Positions 41,704 through 50,331 of a DNA stretch of 64,000 bases are shown here, one piece after another. The translations under genes were made by a program, and so were the position numbers. The stretch covers positions 186,001 to 250,000 of the forward strand of contig NZ_JAUQON010000008.1 in NCBI RefSeq assembly GCF_030580955.1. The letters run 5' to 3'. Source of the DNA: Hymenobacter convexus. Its GTDB lineage: Bacteria; Bacteroidota; Bacteroidia; Cytophagales; Hymenobacteraceae. The notes beneath the pieces are model-generated. The model ran no database searches. It saw only the letters and a program-made list of their open reading frames with translations, and was not told the DNA's origin. How positions within the stretch are numbered: position 1 is the first letter of the stretch; each line of letters opens with the position of its first letter.

Positions 41704-42453
41704 CTAAGGCTGCACCTGGGTATTGGCGTTGTTGATGGCGGCCAGCCAAGGGTGCCTTACCAGCAGGGCGGGCAGGCCCGCCGGGTCGGTCAGGGAAAAA
41801 TCGGCCGGAAGCTGTGAATAAAGCAGGTGCAGCAGGGCGTAGTCGCTGGGATAATCCACGGTGAGGCGCAGCCCGGCCACCGCCGCCGGCACCTCCAGCG
41901 GCAGCGTTTCGAGCCGTAAAAGCTCGGGGTGGCGGCGCAGGTAGGGCGTCACATGCTCCCGCTCCTCCGGCTGGGTGGCTTCCGCGCCGGCCCGGCGCAG
42001 GGCGGCGGCCGTCAGCACTTCTACATTAGTGCCTAAAGGCAAACCCGTTGTCAGCGTGTAGTCAGCCTGCGTAGCTAGATGGTGGGCCACGGCCGCCCGC
42101 ATGAAGGCCGGGTCGAGGGCCGGATTGTCGGCGGTGATGCGCACCACCACTTCGGCATCGTGAGCCGCCGCGGCGCCCACAAACCGGCTCAATACATCCT
42201 GCTCATCGCCCCGAAAAACTGGTACTTGCAGGGCCTGGGCGGCGGCGGCCACAGCATCGTCGGCCGCCAGTGTGGAGGTGGCCACCACCACACTGGCGGC
42301 CGGCACCACCTGCCGGGCGCGGGCCACCACGTGGCCCAGCACCGTGGTTTCGGCCGACAGAGGCAGGGGCAGGAGCACCTTGCCCGGCAGGCGCGAGGAG
42401 TTCATGCGGGCCTGAATGATGACGACAACGCGAACGGGCCAGAGGGGTAGCAT
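41704..42453 (-). CDS. SpsF-type cytidylyltransferase
   Basis: 249 residues with the nucleotidyltransferase signature VVIIQARMNSSRLPGKVL and a GT-A-like fold (ADNPALDPAFM). The QARMxSxRLPGK signature is that of SpsF/CMP-sugar synthetase relatives, not the IPARGGSKxIP of PseF or NeuA. In this cluster it is the only candidate to activate the nonulosonic acid with CMP; that role is inferred. It follows the SDR gene by 4 bp, and AKR, SDR and this gene are tightly packed, so co-translation is likely. Confidence 0.8.
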   Translation of the reverse strand: MLPLWPVRVVVIIQARMNSSRLPGKVLLPLPLSAETTVLGHVVARARQVVPAASVVVATSTLAADDAVAAAAQALQVPVFRGDEQDVLSRFVGAAAAHDAEVVVRITADNPALDPAFMRAAVAHHLATQADYTLTTGLPLGTNVEVLTAAALRRAGAEATQPEEREHVTPYLRRHPELLRLETLPLEVPAAVAGLRLTVDYPSDYALLHLLYSQLPADFSLTDPAGLPALLVRHPWLAAINNANTQVQP

Positions 42454-42457
42454 AGGT

Positions 42458-43264
42458 CTAGCGTATGGTCCAGCCCCCGTCCACCACGAGGTTGTGGCCG
42501 GTTACAAAATCCGATGCAGCCGCGCTCAAATACACAAAAGCGCCTGCCAAATCCTCGGGCCGGCCAATGCGCCCCAATGGGTTGCGCTGCTGCAGTTCAG
42601 CCACAAAACCGGCGGTTTCCTGCACGCCCTCGCTCGGGAAAGGCCCCGGCGACACGCAATTTACCTGAATATTCTCGGGGCCGAGGTACGAAGCGAAGTA
42701 CTTAGTGAGCTGAATGACAGCGGCTTTAGCCGCGCCGTAGTGGGGCGGGTTAAGGAATTGCGGGTAGTCATCGTAAGCCGCAAAGTCGGGCGCCACCAAG
42801 CCGTACATCGACGCCACATTGATGATTTTGCCGCCGCCGTTTTCGCGCAAGTAGGGCAGCACCTCGCGCAGGCAGCGGTAGGCGCTGCCCGCCGAGCCGT
42901 CGAGGCCGCGGGCAAACTGCTCGTCGGTCAGTGCATCGGGCTGCTGACCAGCGCTGTACACCGCATTGTTGACAAGCACATGGGGCAGGCCGTGTTGCTC
43001 CCGGCAGGCCGCCAGCGCCGCCTGCACCGATAGCGTGGACGCCACGTCGCAGCTTTCGAAATGCAAGCGCCCATCGGCCAGCACCTCGGCAAACGTGGAT
43101 TTGAAACGGGCTTCATCGCGGCCCAGTACCACCACGGTGGCGCCGTGGGCCAGCAGCCCGGCTACCATTCCGCGGCCCAGGTGCCCGTAGCCGCCCGTAA
43201 TAAGCACGAGGCGGCCGGTTAGGTCGAACAAGTTGGCGTAAGAGGCTAAGAGCGAGGAGGCCAT
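42458..43264 (-). CDS. SDR family oxidoreductase of the glycan cluster
   Basis: 268 residues. Cofactor motif TGGYGHLG at about 23-30, NNAVYSAG where NNAG is usual, and HYGAAKAAVIQLTKY with the catalytic Tyr and Lys. The insertion YDDYPQFLNPPHYGAAK is seen in SDRs of nonulosonic acid clusters. C-terminus VVDGGWT. Probably oxidises or reduces a sugar intermediate. It overlaps the aldo/keto reductase gene by 19 bases. Confidence 0.85.
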   Translation of the reverse strand: MASSLLASYANLFDLTGRLVLITGGYGHLGRGMVAGLLAHGATVVVLGRDEARFKSTFAEVLADGRLHFESCDVASTLSVQAALAACREQHGLPHVLVNNAVYSAGQQPDALTDEQFARGLDGSAGSAYRCLREVLPYLRENGGGKIINVASMYGLVAPDFAAYDDYPQFLNPPHYGAAKAAVIQLTKYFASYLGPENIQVNCVSPGPFPSEGVQETAGFVAELQQRNPLGRIGRPEDLAGAFVYLSAAASDFVTGHNLVVDGGWTIR

Positions 43265-44151
43265 GCGTAAGGCAGGATAAAATCGGTGGTGGCTTCGGCC
43301 AGGGCTTGCAGCTCCGGCCGGAGGCGCTCGGCCTGGCCGGCGTAGGCGCCCGCGGCCAGGTTTTCACGCAGATTGGCGGCCGTATCGACGCCGATGACGG
43401 CCCGGCTAACCCCGGGCGCATAAGCGGCAAACAGCAGCAGCAGGCTAGTCAGCGGTATTTCGGCACACTTGGCCAATGCGTCAAGCGCGCTGATTTTCGG
43501 GGCCAGCGGCGCGAAGAATGGGGGCAGCGTGGCCGGGTAGCGCAACAACAGGCCTTGCAGGAAAGCCGACCGCACGTGCACTTCCACGCCCGCCTGCTGC
43601 AAGGCCGGCAGCAGCGGGCCAAACCGTTGGTCGAGCACGTTAAAAGGCAGCTGCACCAAACCCACGCCCATCGGGTGGGCCAGCAGCCACTCGGCTTCCT
43701 CGGGATGGTAGAGCGACACGCCGATGCGCTGCACCGTGCCCGCCGCCTGCGCCTCGCGCAACACCTCCCAGGCCGCCGGATGCTCCCGAAACCCGGCAAA
43801 CTGGTGGAACAGCACGCCGTAAATCGAAGCCTGCCGCAGCCGCGCCAGCGATTCCTGCAAAGCCTGTCGTACCTCCCCGGCCGGGCCCGCCGCCAGTTTG
43901 GTGACCAGTTCAAACGGCCGAGCCCCGGCGGCGGTGCGGCTTAGCCAATCGCCCAGGCGGGTTTCGCTGTCGCCGTAGGCGGCGGCCGTGTCCAGCAGGC
44001 TGATGCCGGCGGCCTGGGCGGTACTCAGAATTTCGGCTACCGTGGTGTCGTCGGGGCGGCCGGCCACGTTGTTGATGCCGTAGTCTAGGCCGAACTGCAC
44101 GGTGCCCAGCGCCAAGCGGCCGGCCAGGTTTCGGGCATCGGGGGGCGTCAT
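43246..44151 (-). CDS. Aldo/keto reductase
   Basis: 301 residues from the ATG at 44151, one base after the pseC stop. TIM-barrel reductase with the catalytic tetrad regions visible: LLDTAAAYGDSE (Asp, Tyr), ELVTKLA (Lys) and GVLFHQF (His). NADPH-dependent reduction of a sugar carbonyl is the probable reaction. Tight spacing with pseC and the SDR indicates one operon. It does not replace the missing PseG, which is a hydrolase. Confidence 0.85.
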   Translation of the reverse strand: MTPPDARNLAGRLALGTVQFGLDYGINNVAGRPDDTTVAEILSTAQAAGISLLDTAAAYGDSETRLGDWLSRTAAGARPFELVTKLAAGPAGEVRQALQESLARLRQASIYGVLFHQFAGFREHPAAWEVLREAQAAGTVQRIGVSLYHPEEAEWLLAHPMGVGLVQLPFNVLDQRFGPLLPALQQAGVEVHVRSAFLQGLLLRYPATLPPFFAPLAPKISALDALAKCAEIPLTSLLLLFAAYAPGVSRAVIGVDTAANLRENLAAGAYAGQAERLRPELQALAEATTDFILPYAWPPRS

Positions 44152-44152
44152 A

Positions 44153-45346
44153 TCAGCGAGCATGGGGCGCTTCAACAAACTCCCGAATGCAGGCCACCAC
44201 GTAGTCCTGCTCCTCGTCGGTCAGCGTCGGAAACATGGGGATGCTGAGGCAGTGCGCGTAGTATTCCTCCGCCAGCGGGAAGTCTCCCGCGCGCCAGCCC
44301 TGGGCCTCGTAGTAAGGCATACGGTGCACCGGGATGTAATGCACCTGCGCGAATATCTGTTTGGTTTTCAGAAAGTCATACAGCTCACGCCGATGCGCTA
44401 CTTGAATGACGTAGAGATGATAGGCGTGGCCGGCTCGGGCAGGCGCCAACACCGTAACGCCCGGCACCTGGGCAAAGGCCGCATCGTAGCGGGCTGCCAG
44501 CTGGCGGCGGCGGGCAAGGCCCTCGTCGGCGCGGGCGAGCTGGCTCAGGCCGAGGGCGCAGTTGAGGTCGGGCAGGCGGTAGTTGTAGCCGAGCTCCTGC
44601 ATTTCCATGTACCAGCCGCCGTCGGGCTCGCGCTGCAGGTCGGCCGGGTCGCGGGTGATGCCGTGGGTGCGCAGGCGCAGCAGGTGGTGGAACAGCGCCT
44701 CCGAGTTGGTGGTAATCATGCCGCCCTCGCCGGTGGCAATGTGCTTCACGGGGTGGAAGCTGAAGATGGCCAGGTCGGCAAAGTTGCCGTTGCCGCAGCG
44801 CTGCTCCCGGCCCTGCGAGTCGATGAAAAAGCCGCCGGGCGCGTGGCAGGCGTCCTCAATCAGCCAGAGGCCAAACTCGTCGGCCAGCCGGCGCGCTTCC
44901 TCCAGGTTCACGGCCAGCCCGGCAAAATCAACCGGAATCAGGCCCGTGAAATACCCTTTCGGATGCGCTTCGAGCAAGGCCCGCACTTTGGCCAAATCAA
45001 TCAATCCGGTGGCAGGGTCAATGTCGGCAAAATGGACTTCGCCGCCGCAGTAGCGCACGCAGTTGGCAGAAGCAGAGAAGGTGAGCGGCGTGGTGATGAC
45101 GCGCTGGCCGGGCTGCACGTTCAGGGCCAGAGCGCACAGGTGCAGGGCGGCCGTGCCGTTGCTCACGGCCACGGCATAACGGGCACCGATATACTGGGCG
45201 AACTGCTTTTCAAATTCGGCTACCGTCGGCCCCTGGGTGAGGAAGTCGGCGTGCAGGCTGGCCACCACGGCGGCCACGTCGGCCTCGCTGATGAACTGGC
45301 GGCCGTAGGGCAGGGGGCGGGCGGGGTGGAAGGCGGAATCAGGCAT
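44153..45346 (-). CDS. pseC: UDP-4-amino-sugar aminotransferase (PseC-like, DegT family)
   Basis: 397 residues from the ATG at 45346, normal for DegT/DnrJ/EryC1/StrS aminotransferases; frames reaching back to 45613 lie upstream of the likely promoter. The PLP site is intact: VSNGTAALHLCA, IEDACHAPGG, and the Schiff-base Lys201 in FSFHPVKHI. FLTQGPTVAEFE and the C-terminal VHYIPVHRMPYY match the PseC subgroup. It aminates the 4-keto sugar produced by PseB, in the cytoplasm. First gene of a tight operon with AKR, SDR and SpsF. Confidence 0.88.
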   Translation of the reverse strand: MPDSAFHPARPLPYGRQFISEADVAAVVASLHADFLTQGPTVAEFEKQFAQYIGARYAVAVSNGTAALHLCALALNVQPGQRVITTPLTFSASANCVRYCGGEVHFADIDPATGLIDLAKVRALLEAHPKGYFTGLIPVDFAGLAVNLEEARRLADEFGLWLIEDACHAPGGFFIDSQGREQRCGNGNFADLAIFSFHPVKHIATGEGGMITTNSEALFHHLLRLRTHGITRDPADLQREPDGGWYMEMQELGYNYRLPDLNCALGLSQLARADEGLARRRQLAARYDAAFAQVPGVTVLAPARAGHAYHLYVIQVAHRRELYDFLKTKQIFAQVHYIPVHRMPYYEAQGWRAGDFPLAEEYYAHCLSIPMFPTLTDEEQDYVVACIREFVEAPHAR

Positions 45347-45351
45347 CGGGG

Positions 45352-45359
45352 CAAAGGTA
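45352..45359 (-). promoter_or_regulatory. -7 box TACCTTTG directly before pseC
   Basis: Exact TAnnTTTG on the minus strand, ending only 5 bases before the pseC ATG, so the transcript would be leaderless or nearly so. No clear -33 TTTG. The box also supports 45346 as the start. Confidence 0.45.
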
Positions 45360-45603
45360 AAAGGGAATGCGGCGGGCCACGCAGAAAAGTCCGCTTTTGC
45401 ACTAGCCAAGCGCTTGCCTATGATAAGCACTGCCGGCTTCAGGCCTTCGGCAGCCGGGCAATCGAGGATAGCCGGCAGTGCGCTACCCCAATACGCCCAC
45501 ACCAGCGCACCGCCTGTTCTGCCCATATTTGGGTGGGGGGCTGGCTCATGCAACCTGCGCCCCAGCTGGCGGGTCAGCGTTGTGGGCGTTTCTACCTTGC
45601 AAT

Positions 45604-47604
45604 ATGATGTCAATTCTACCTAACTGGCAGTCGATGGCGCGCGTGCTCCTGCTGGTGCTGGGCCTGGCGGGCTCCGCCCAAGCCCAGTGCGAATACTTCA
45701 ACTGGTACTTCGGCGACAGCGCCGGCATTTCGTTCGTGGCGCCCATTCCGCAGGCAAAGCCGCTGCTCAATGGCCACGTGCGGTTTCCGCAGGGGGCCGC
45801 GGCCATTTCCGACGGCGCGGGCAACTTCCAGTTTTCATCCGACGGCTACCGGGTTTGGGACCGCAACGGCCGGCTCATGCCCGGGCGCAACGTGTCGCAG
45901 GTGCTGCGCAACTTCAGCGCCAACGTGCGGCAGGTGCTGGCGCTGCCCCAGCCGGGAAGCACCACCCGCTACTATGTATTTGTGAGTCAGCGCGAATTTT
46001 ACACGAACGAATACCCCACGCGCAGCACTACGCCGCTGTACCTGCCCTATGCGGTGGTGGACATGAGCACCCGCAACGGCCTGGGCAGCATCGTGGCCCG
46101 CGACAGCGTCCGGCTGCCCGATTTTGCCCTGCACATCCAGGGGCCCATCTACGGGTTGGCCTGCAACTGGGCCGCCGTGCGCCACACCAACGGCCGCGAC
46201 CTGTGGCTCATCGGCGTCACCACCGAAGGGCAGTACTGCAGTTGGCTGCTGGGGTCCGGCGGCCTGGCCGCCACGCCGGTCATCAGCCAGCAGCCCCGCT
46301 GGATTAGCTCCAACGGCATCTTCAAGGCCTCCGTCGATGGCTTACAGCTGGCGTTGCTCGTCAATGCCAGCCAGCCTTCAACCTTGCACGTTTTCGGCCG
46401 GCTGGAATTAGCCCGGTTCAATACTTCCACCGGCCAGGTCGATAACGCGCAGGAGCTGCCCACCCGCGCCAAGGGCTCGCACTGGGTGATGAACCAAGGC
46501 AGCGGCTCCGGCTTTCTGAGCACCCTGACCGGGCTGGAGTTCTCGCCCGACGGCACGCGCCTCTACGCCGACACTGCCGGCGTTGCCCCTCTGCAGTACA
46601 ACCTGCTGGCCGGCTCGGCCCAAATGATAGATGCGACGCGAACACCCATCCAGGTTCAGGGCCCCGGCGCTTCTCCGCAAATGCGCGACCTGAAGCTGGC
46701 GCCCGACGGCAACCTCTACGTGAGCTACGGCAATTCCCAACTAGGCCGAATCAGCGCGCCCAACGCCCTGGGCAACGGCTGCCAATGGCAAAGCAGCGCT
46801 TTCAGCCTCGCGCCCCGCCAACCCAGCACCGGCACCTTCCCCCTCACCCTCAGCGACCTGAACCTGCGCGCCGGCACCGGCGCAGGGCTGATTTACATCG
46901 CCGCCCGCAACGTGTGCGCCAATCAGGAAATGTTTTTTGTGTCGTGGGTGAGCCCCTTGGCCACGCCCACTGCGCGCACTTGGGATTTTGGCGACTCCGC
47001 TTCCGGCGCGGCCAATACGGCCACTGGCGACTCGCCGTCGCATACTTATCGGGAGGGCGGCACCTACACCGTCACGCTGCGCATCAGCACGGGTAGCGGC
47101 CAGCAGTTCACGGGCACCCAAACGGTGCAGGTCTATGAGGCGCCGGTGGTAGAGTTGGGCGTGTCTCGCACGTTATGTGCCGACGAGGCCCCGCTGCTAA
47201 GCGTGGGCCCGCAGCCCGCCGGCAGCACCTACCGCTGGCAGGATGGCAGCACCGGCCCGGAATTCCAGGTCAGCACCTCCGGCACGTACCGCGTCACGGT
47301 GGCCAGTCCCAGCGGCTGCCTCACCACCAAAGAAGTCAGCATCACGGTGAATGACTGCCCGGCGCTGCCCACCATCATCACCCCCAACGGCGACGCGCTC
47401 AACCAGCTTTTCGTGCTCAAAGGGCTCAATGCGGCGGACTGGAGCCTGCGCATCTTCAACCGCTGGGGCCGGCAGGTGCATTGGCAGGAGCAGTACGACA
47501 ACAGCTGGGCCGCTCAGGGCCAGCCGGACGGCGTGTATTATTACCAGCTCAGCAACCGCACCTCCAATCAGCGCCTCAAGGGCTGGCTGGAGGTGCGGCG
47601 CTAG
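45604..47604 (+). CDS. PKD-domain protein exported by the type IX system (type B sorting domain)
   Basis: 666 residues from the ATG at 45604 (a second ATG follows directly). Signal peptide LLLVLGLAGSAQAQ, cleavage after residue 29 or so. The large middle part recalls beta-propeller surface proteins (FSPDGTRLYADT, LKLAPDGNLYVSYG). A PKD domain follows (TWDFGDSASGAANTATGD, GTYTVTLRIS), then an Ig-like repeat, and finally a C-terminal sorting domain (ITPNGDALNQLF, LRIFNRWGRQVHW, GVYYYQLSN). It would be placed at the cell surface by the type IX system. Two full-length sorted proteins in one glycan cluster suggests surface display is linked to glycan synthesis. It converges on pseB with 3 bp between. 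Confidence 0.9.
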   Translation: MMSILPNWQSMARVLLLVLGLAGSAQAQCEYFNWYFGDSAGISFVAPIPQAKPLLNGHVRFPQGAAAISDGAGNFQFSSDGYRVWDRNGRLMPGRNVSQVLRNFSANVRQVLALPQPGSTTRYYVFVSQREFYTNEYPTRSTTPLYLPYAVVDMSTRNGLGSIVARDSVRLPDFALHIQGPIYGLACNWAAVRHTNGRDLWLIGVTTEGQYCSWLLGSGGLAATPVISQQPRWISSNGIFKASVDGLQLALLVNASQPSTLHVFGRLELARFNTSTGQVDNAQELPTRAKGSHWVMNQGSGSGFLSTLTGLEFSPDGTRLYADTAGVAPLQYNLLAGSAQMIDATRTPIQVQGPGASPQMRDLKLAPDGNLYVSYGNSQLGRISAPNALGNGCQWQSSAFSLAPRQPSTGTFPLTLSDLNLRAGTGAGLIYIAARNVCANQEMFFVSWVSPLATPTARTWDFGDSASGAANTATGDSPSHTYREGGTYTVTLRISTGSGQQFTGTQTVQVYEAPVVELGVSRTLCADEAPLLSVGPQPAGSTYRWQDGSTGPEFQVSTSGTYRVTVASPSGCLTTKEVSITVNDCPALPTIITPNGDALNQLFVLKGLNAADWSLRIFNRWGRQVHWQEQYDNSWAAQGQPDGVYYYQLSNRTSNQRLKGWLEVRR

Positions 47605-47607
47605 CCA

Positions 47608-48627
47608 CTAGGCCACGAAATCCGCGTCCACGTGCAGGCGGATTTCATCTCGAATCTGTTCGGCATCGAGCCATTCCTCGTTGTTGGCCGAATCGTACTG
47701 GAAGCCCAGCGGCACGCGCTTGCCGTGGAAGTTGGCAATGAATTTATCCACGTCCCAGGTCGGCATCGAGGGCAGGATGACGTAGTAGCGGTCCAGTTCC
47801 ACGGTGCTCAGGGCGTCGGTTTCCGTAATCATGGCCTCGTGCAGCTTCTCGCCGGGGCGGATGCCCACGATTTTTTGCTCGCACTCCGGGCCAATGGCGC
47901 GGGCCACTTCCGTGATTTTGTAGGAAGGAATTTTCGGCACGAAAATCTCGCCGCCCCAGGCGTGCTCCAGCGCATAGAGCACCAAATCAACGCCTTCTTC
48001 GAGCGAGATATTGAAGCGCGTCATGTCGGGGTGAGTGATGGGCAGCACGCCGGTGTGGCGCTGCTGCAAAAAGAACGGCACCACCGAACCGCGCGAGCCA
48101 ATAACGTTGCCGTAGCGCACCACCGAAAAGCGTAAGTCGCGGCTGCCCTTCATGTTATTGGCCGCCACGAAGAGCTTATCCGAGCACAGTTTGGTGGCGC
48201 CGTAGAGGTTGATGGGCGCGGCGGCTTTGTCGGTGCTCAGGGCCACCACGTCCTTCACGCCGGAGTCGAGGGCGGCGTTGATGACGTTTTCGGCGCCGAA
48301 AATATTGGTCTTGATGCACTCCATCGGGTTGTACTCGGCGGCGGGCACCTGCTTGAGGGCGGCGGCGTGAATCACGATGTCGATGCCCTCGCAGGCGCGG
48401 TGCAGGCGCTGCGGGTCGCGCACATCGCCAATGAAATAGCGAATGGCCGGGTACTTGGCCGGGCTGAATTCCTGGCTCATCTCGTACTGCTTCAACTCGT
48501 CGCGCGAGAACACCACGAGGCGCTTCACCTGCGGGAATTTTTCGAAAACGGTGCGGACGAATTGCTTGCCGAACGAGCCGGTGCCGCCCGTAACGAGGAT
48601 GGATTTGTGGTTGAGGTCGAGAGCCAT
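47608..48627 (-). CDS. pseB: UDP-N-acetylglucosamine 4,6-dehydratase, inverting (PseB)
   Basis: 339 residues from the ATG at 48627. First step of pseudaminic acid synthesis: dehydration with C5 inversion of UDP-GlcNAc. Cofactor motif TGGTGSFG at 13-20, HAAALKQVPAAEYNPME, and STDKAAAPINLYGATK with the active-site Asp-Lys and the YxxxK pair are all characteristic of PseB. A -7 box TACTTTTG lies 29 bp upstream. The gene is separated from pseC by the oppositely oriented PKD-domain gene, so the pathway genes are not a single operon. Confidence 0.93.
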   Translation of the reverse strand: MALDLNHKSILVTGGTGSFGKQFVRTVFEKFPQVKRLVVFSRDELKQYEMSQEFSPAKYPAIRYFIGDVRDPQRLHRACEGIDIVIHAAALKQVPAAEYNPMECIKTNIFGAENVINAALDSGVKDVVALSTDKAAAPINLYGATKLCSDKLFVAANNMKGSRDLRFSVVRYGNVIGSRGSVVPFFLQQRHTGVLPITHPDMTRFNISLEEGVDLVLYALEHAWGGEIFVPKIPSYKITEVARAIGPECEQKIVGIRPGEKLHEAMITETDALSTVELDRYYVILPSMPTWDVDKFIANFHGKRVPLGFQYDSANNEEWLDAEQIRDEIRLHVDADFVA

Positions 48628-48655
48628 GAAAAAAGGGGAAGCCAAAACAGGACTG

Positions 48656-48663
48656 CAAAAGTA
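48656..48663 (-). promoter_or_regulatory. -7 box TACTTTTG upstream of pseB
   Basis: Exact TAnnTTTG on the minus strand, 28 bp before the pseB ATG, giving a leader of about 20 bases. No clear TTTG at -33. Confidence 0.45.
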
Positions 48664-48690
48664 GTTCAATTAGGATTGGCGCTAATGCCG

Positions 48691-48796
48691 CCTGTCATCC
48701 TGAGCGCAGCGAAGGACCTGCTCACGTCATCATCGGCTGAATTACTGCTAGTCGTTTCAAGGTGAAAAGGTCCTTCGCTGCGCTCAGGATGACAGG
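48691..48796. repeat. Hairpin repeat H (29-bp perfect inverted repeat)
   Basis: Arms 48691-48719 and 48768-48796, beginning CCTGTCATCCTGAGCGCAGC, around a 48-base loop. It lies between divergent pseB and the MBOAT gene, so here it cannot be a simple terminator for either. Confidence 0.85.
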
Positions 48797-48858
48797 CCCG
48801 CTCTTAAAACGCCCGCCGCTGCCGACCTTCGCACCGCCCAGCCGCTGCCGCGCCCCGC

Positions 48859-50331
48859 ATGCTTTTCAATTCCCTCCACTTTCTCCTCTTTTTCCCGCTC
48901 GTCGTCGGGCTCTATTTTGGCTTGCCGCCCCGCTGGCGCAACCCGCTGCTGCTCGCTGCCAGCTACTATTTCTACATGAGCTGGCGGGCTATTTATGCCC
49001 TGCTGCTGCTCGCCACCACCGTCCTTGACTACTACAGCGGCTACCGCATGAGCCAGCTGCCCACCAAGGCGGCGCGGCGGCCCTGGCTCTACCTCAGCCT
49101 GGCCAGCAATCTGGGTACGCTGTTCGTTTTCAAGTACTTCAACTTCTTTCGCGACTCCGTATTACAGCTGGCCGAGGCATTCCACCTGCCGCACGGCAGC
49201 GGGCCGGTGCTGGGCCTGCTGCTGCCGGTGGGCGTGTCGTTCTACACGTTTCAGTCGGTGGGCTACATCATCGATGTGTACCAGGGCCGGTTGGCAGCGG
49301 AACGGAATTTCGGACGGTTTGCCCTGTTCGTGGCGTTTTTTCCGCAACTGGTGGCCGGGCCCATTGAGCGCGGCGGGCACATGCTGCCGCAGTTTCGGCG
49401 GGAGCACGAGTTTGATTATCAGCGCGTAGTGAGTGGGTTGCGGCTCATGGCCTGGGGATTGTTCAAGAAAGTGGTGGTGGCCGACCGCCTGGCCCTGCTC
49501 GTCAACCCGATTTTCAACAACCCGCGCCAGCACCCCGAGGGGCCGCTGCTGCTGCTGGCCACGCTGGCTTTTACCTTTCAGATTTACGGCGATTTTTCGG
49601 GCTATACCGACATGGCGCGGGGCGCCGCCCGGGTGCTCGGCTTCGAGTTCAACCTCAATTTCCGGCAGCCCTACCTGTCGGCCTCGGTGCCCGAGTTCTG
49701 GCGCCGCTGGCACATTTCGCTGTCGAGCTGGTTTCGCGACTACGTGTATATCCCGCTGGGGGGCAGCCGCGTAGCCCCGGCCCGCGCCTATGGCAACCTG
49801 CTGGCGGTGTTTCTCATCAGCGGCCTCTGGCACGGCGCCAACTGGACGTTTCTGGTCTGGGGCGGGCTGCACGGGCTGTACCTGGTGCTCAGCACCTGGG
49901 CCCGGCCGGCGCGAGAGCGGCTGGCGCAGCTCACGGGGCTGACGGCGCACCCGCGCCTGCGCCGGGCTGGGGGCGTGCTGCTCACGTTCGGGCTGGTGGC
50001 CTACGCCTGGATTTTCTTCCGCGCCAACACTTTGGACGATGCCATTTTCATCAGCCAGCACCTGTTCAGCAGCTGGAACACGCTGGGCGGGCGCGGCACG
50101 GCCACGCTGCTGCTCGAATTTTCGCAGCACTACCGGCCCGAACTGGCCGTGGCCGCTTTCAGCGTGTGCCTCATGCTGGTCCTCGAATATTTCGGCCGGG
50201 CGCGCAGTCTGCAGGCCTGGGTTTCGGCCCAACCGGCGGCCGTGCGTTGGGCCGGCTACGCCGGGCTGGCGCTGCTAATTCTGTACCTAGGCGTGTTCAA
50301 CAGCACCTCGTTTATTTATTTTCAATTTTGA
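48859..50331 (+). CDS. MBOAT family membrane-bound O-acyltransferase
   Basis: 490 residues with about 10-12 membrane helices, AlgI/DltB-like. It moves an acyl group, usually acetyl, across the membrane onto extracellular polysaccharide. Conserved segments are NFRQPYLSASVPEFWRRWHIS, WFRDYVYIPLGG and the active-site His (about 324) in LWHGANWTFLVWGGLHG. The N-terminus MLFNSLHFLLFFPLVVG is the normal start. Its stop overlaps the TTG start of the next gene (TTGA), so the two are translationally coupled and probably act together. Confidence 0.92.
   Translation: MLFNSLHFLLFFPLVVGLYFGLPPRWRNPLLLAASYYFYMSWRAIYALLLLATTVLDYYSGYRMSQLPTKAARRPWLYLSLASNLGTLFVFKYFNFFRDSVLQLAEAFHLPHGSGPVLGLLLPVGVSFYTFQSVGYIIDVYQGRLAAERNFGRFALFVAFFPQLVAGPIERGGHMLPQFRREHEFDYQRVVSGLRLMAWGLFKKVVVADRLALLVNPIFNNPRQHPEGPLLLLATLAFTFQIYGDFSGYTDMARGAARVLGFEFNLNFRQPYLSASVPEFWRRWHISLSSWFRDYVYIPLGGSRVAPARAYGNLLAVFLISGLWHGANWTFLVWGGLHGLYLVLSTWARPARERLAQLTGLTAHPRLRRAGGVLLTFGLVAYAWIFFRANTLDDAIFISQHLFSSWNTLGGRGTATLLLEFSQHYRPELAVAAFSVCLMLVLEYFGRARSLQAWVSAQPAAVRWAGYAGLALLILYLGVFNSTSFIYFQF

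Noticed and set aside
44102..45607. 501-codon open frame opposite pseC
   Set aside because: Antisense of an aminotransferase gene with all active-site motifs.
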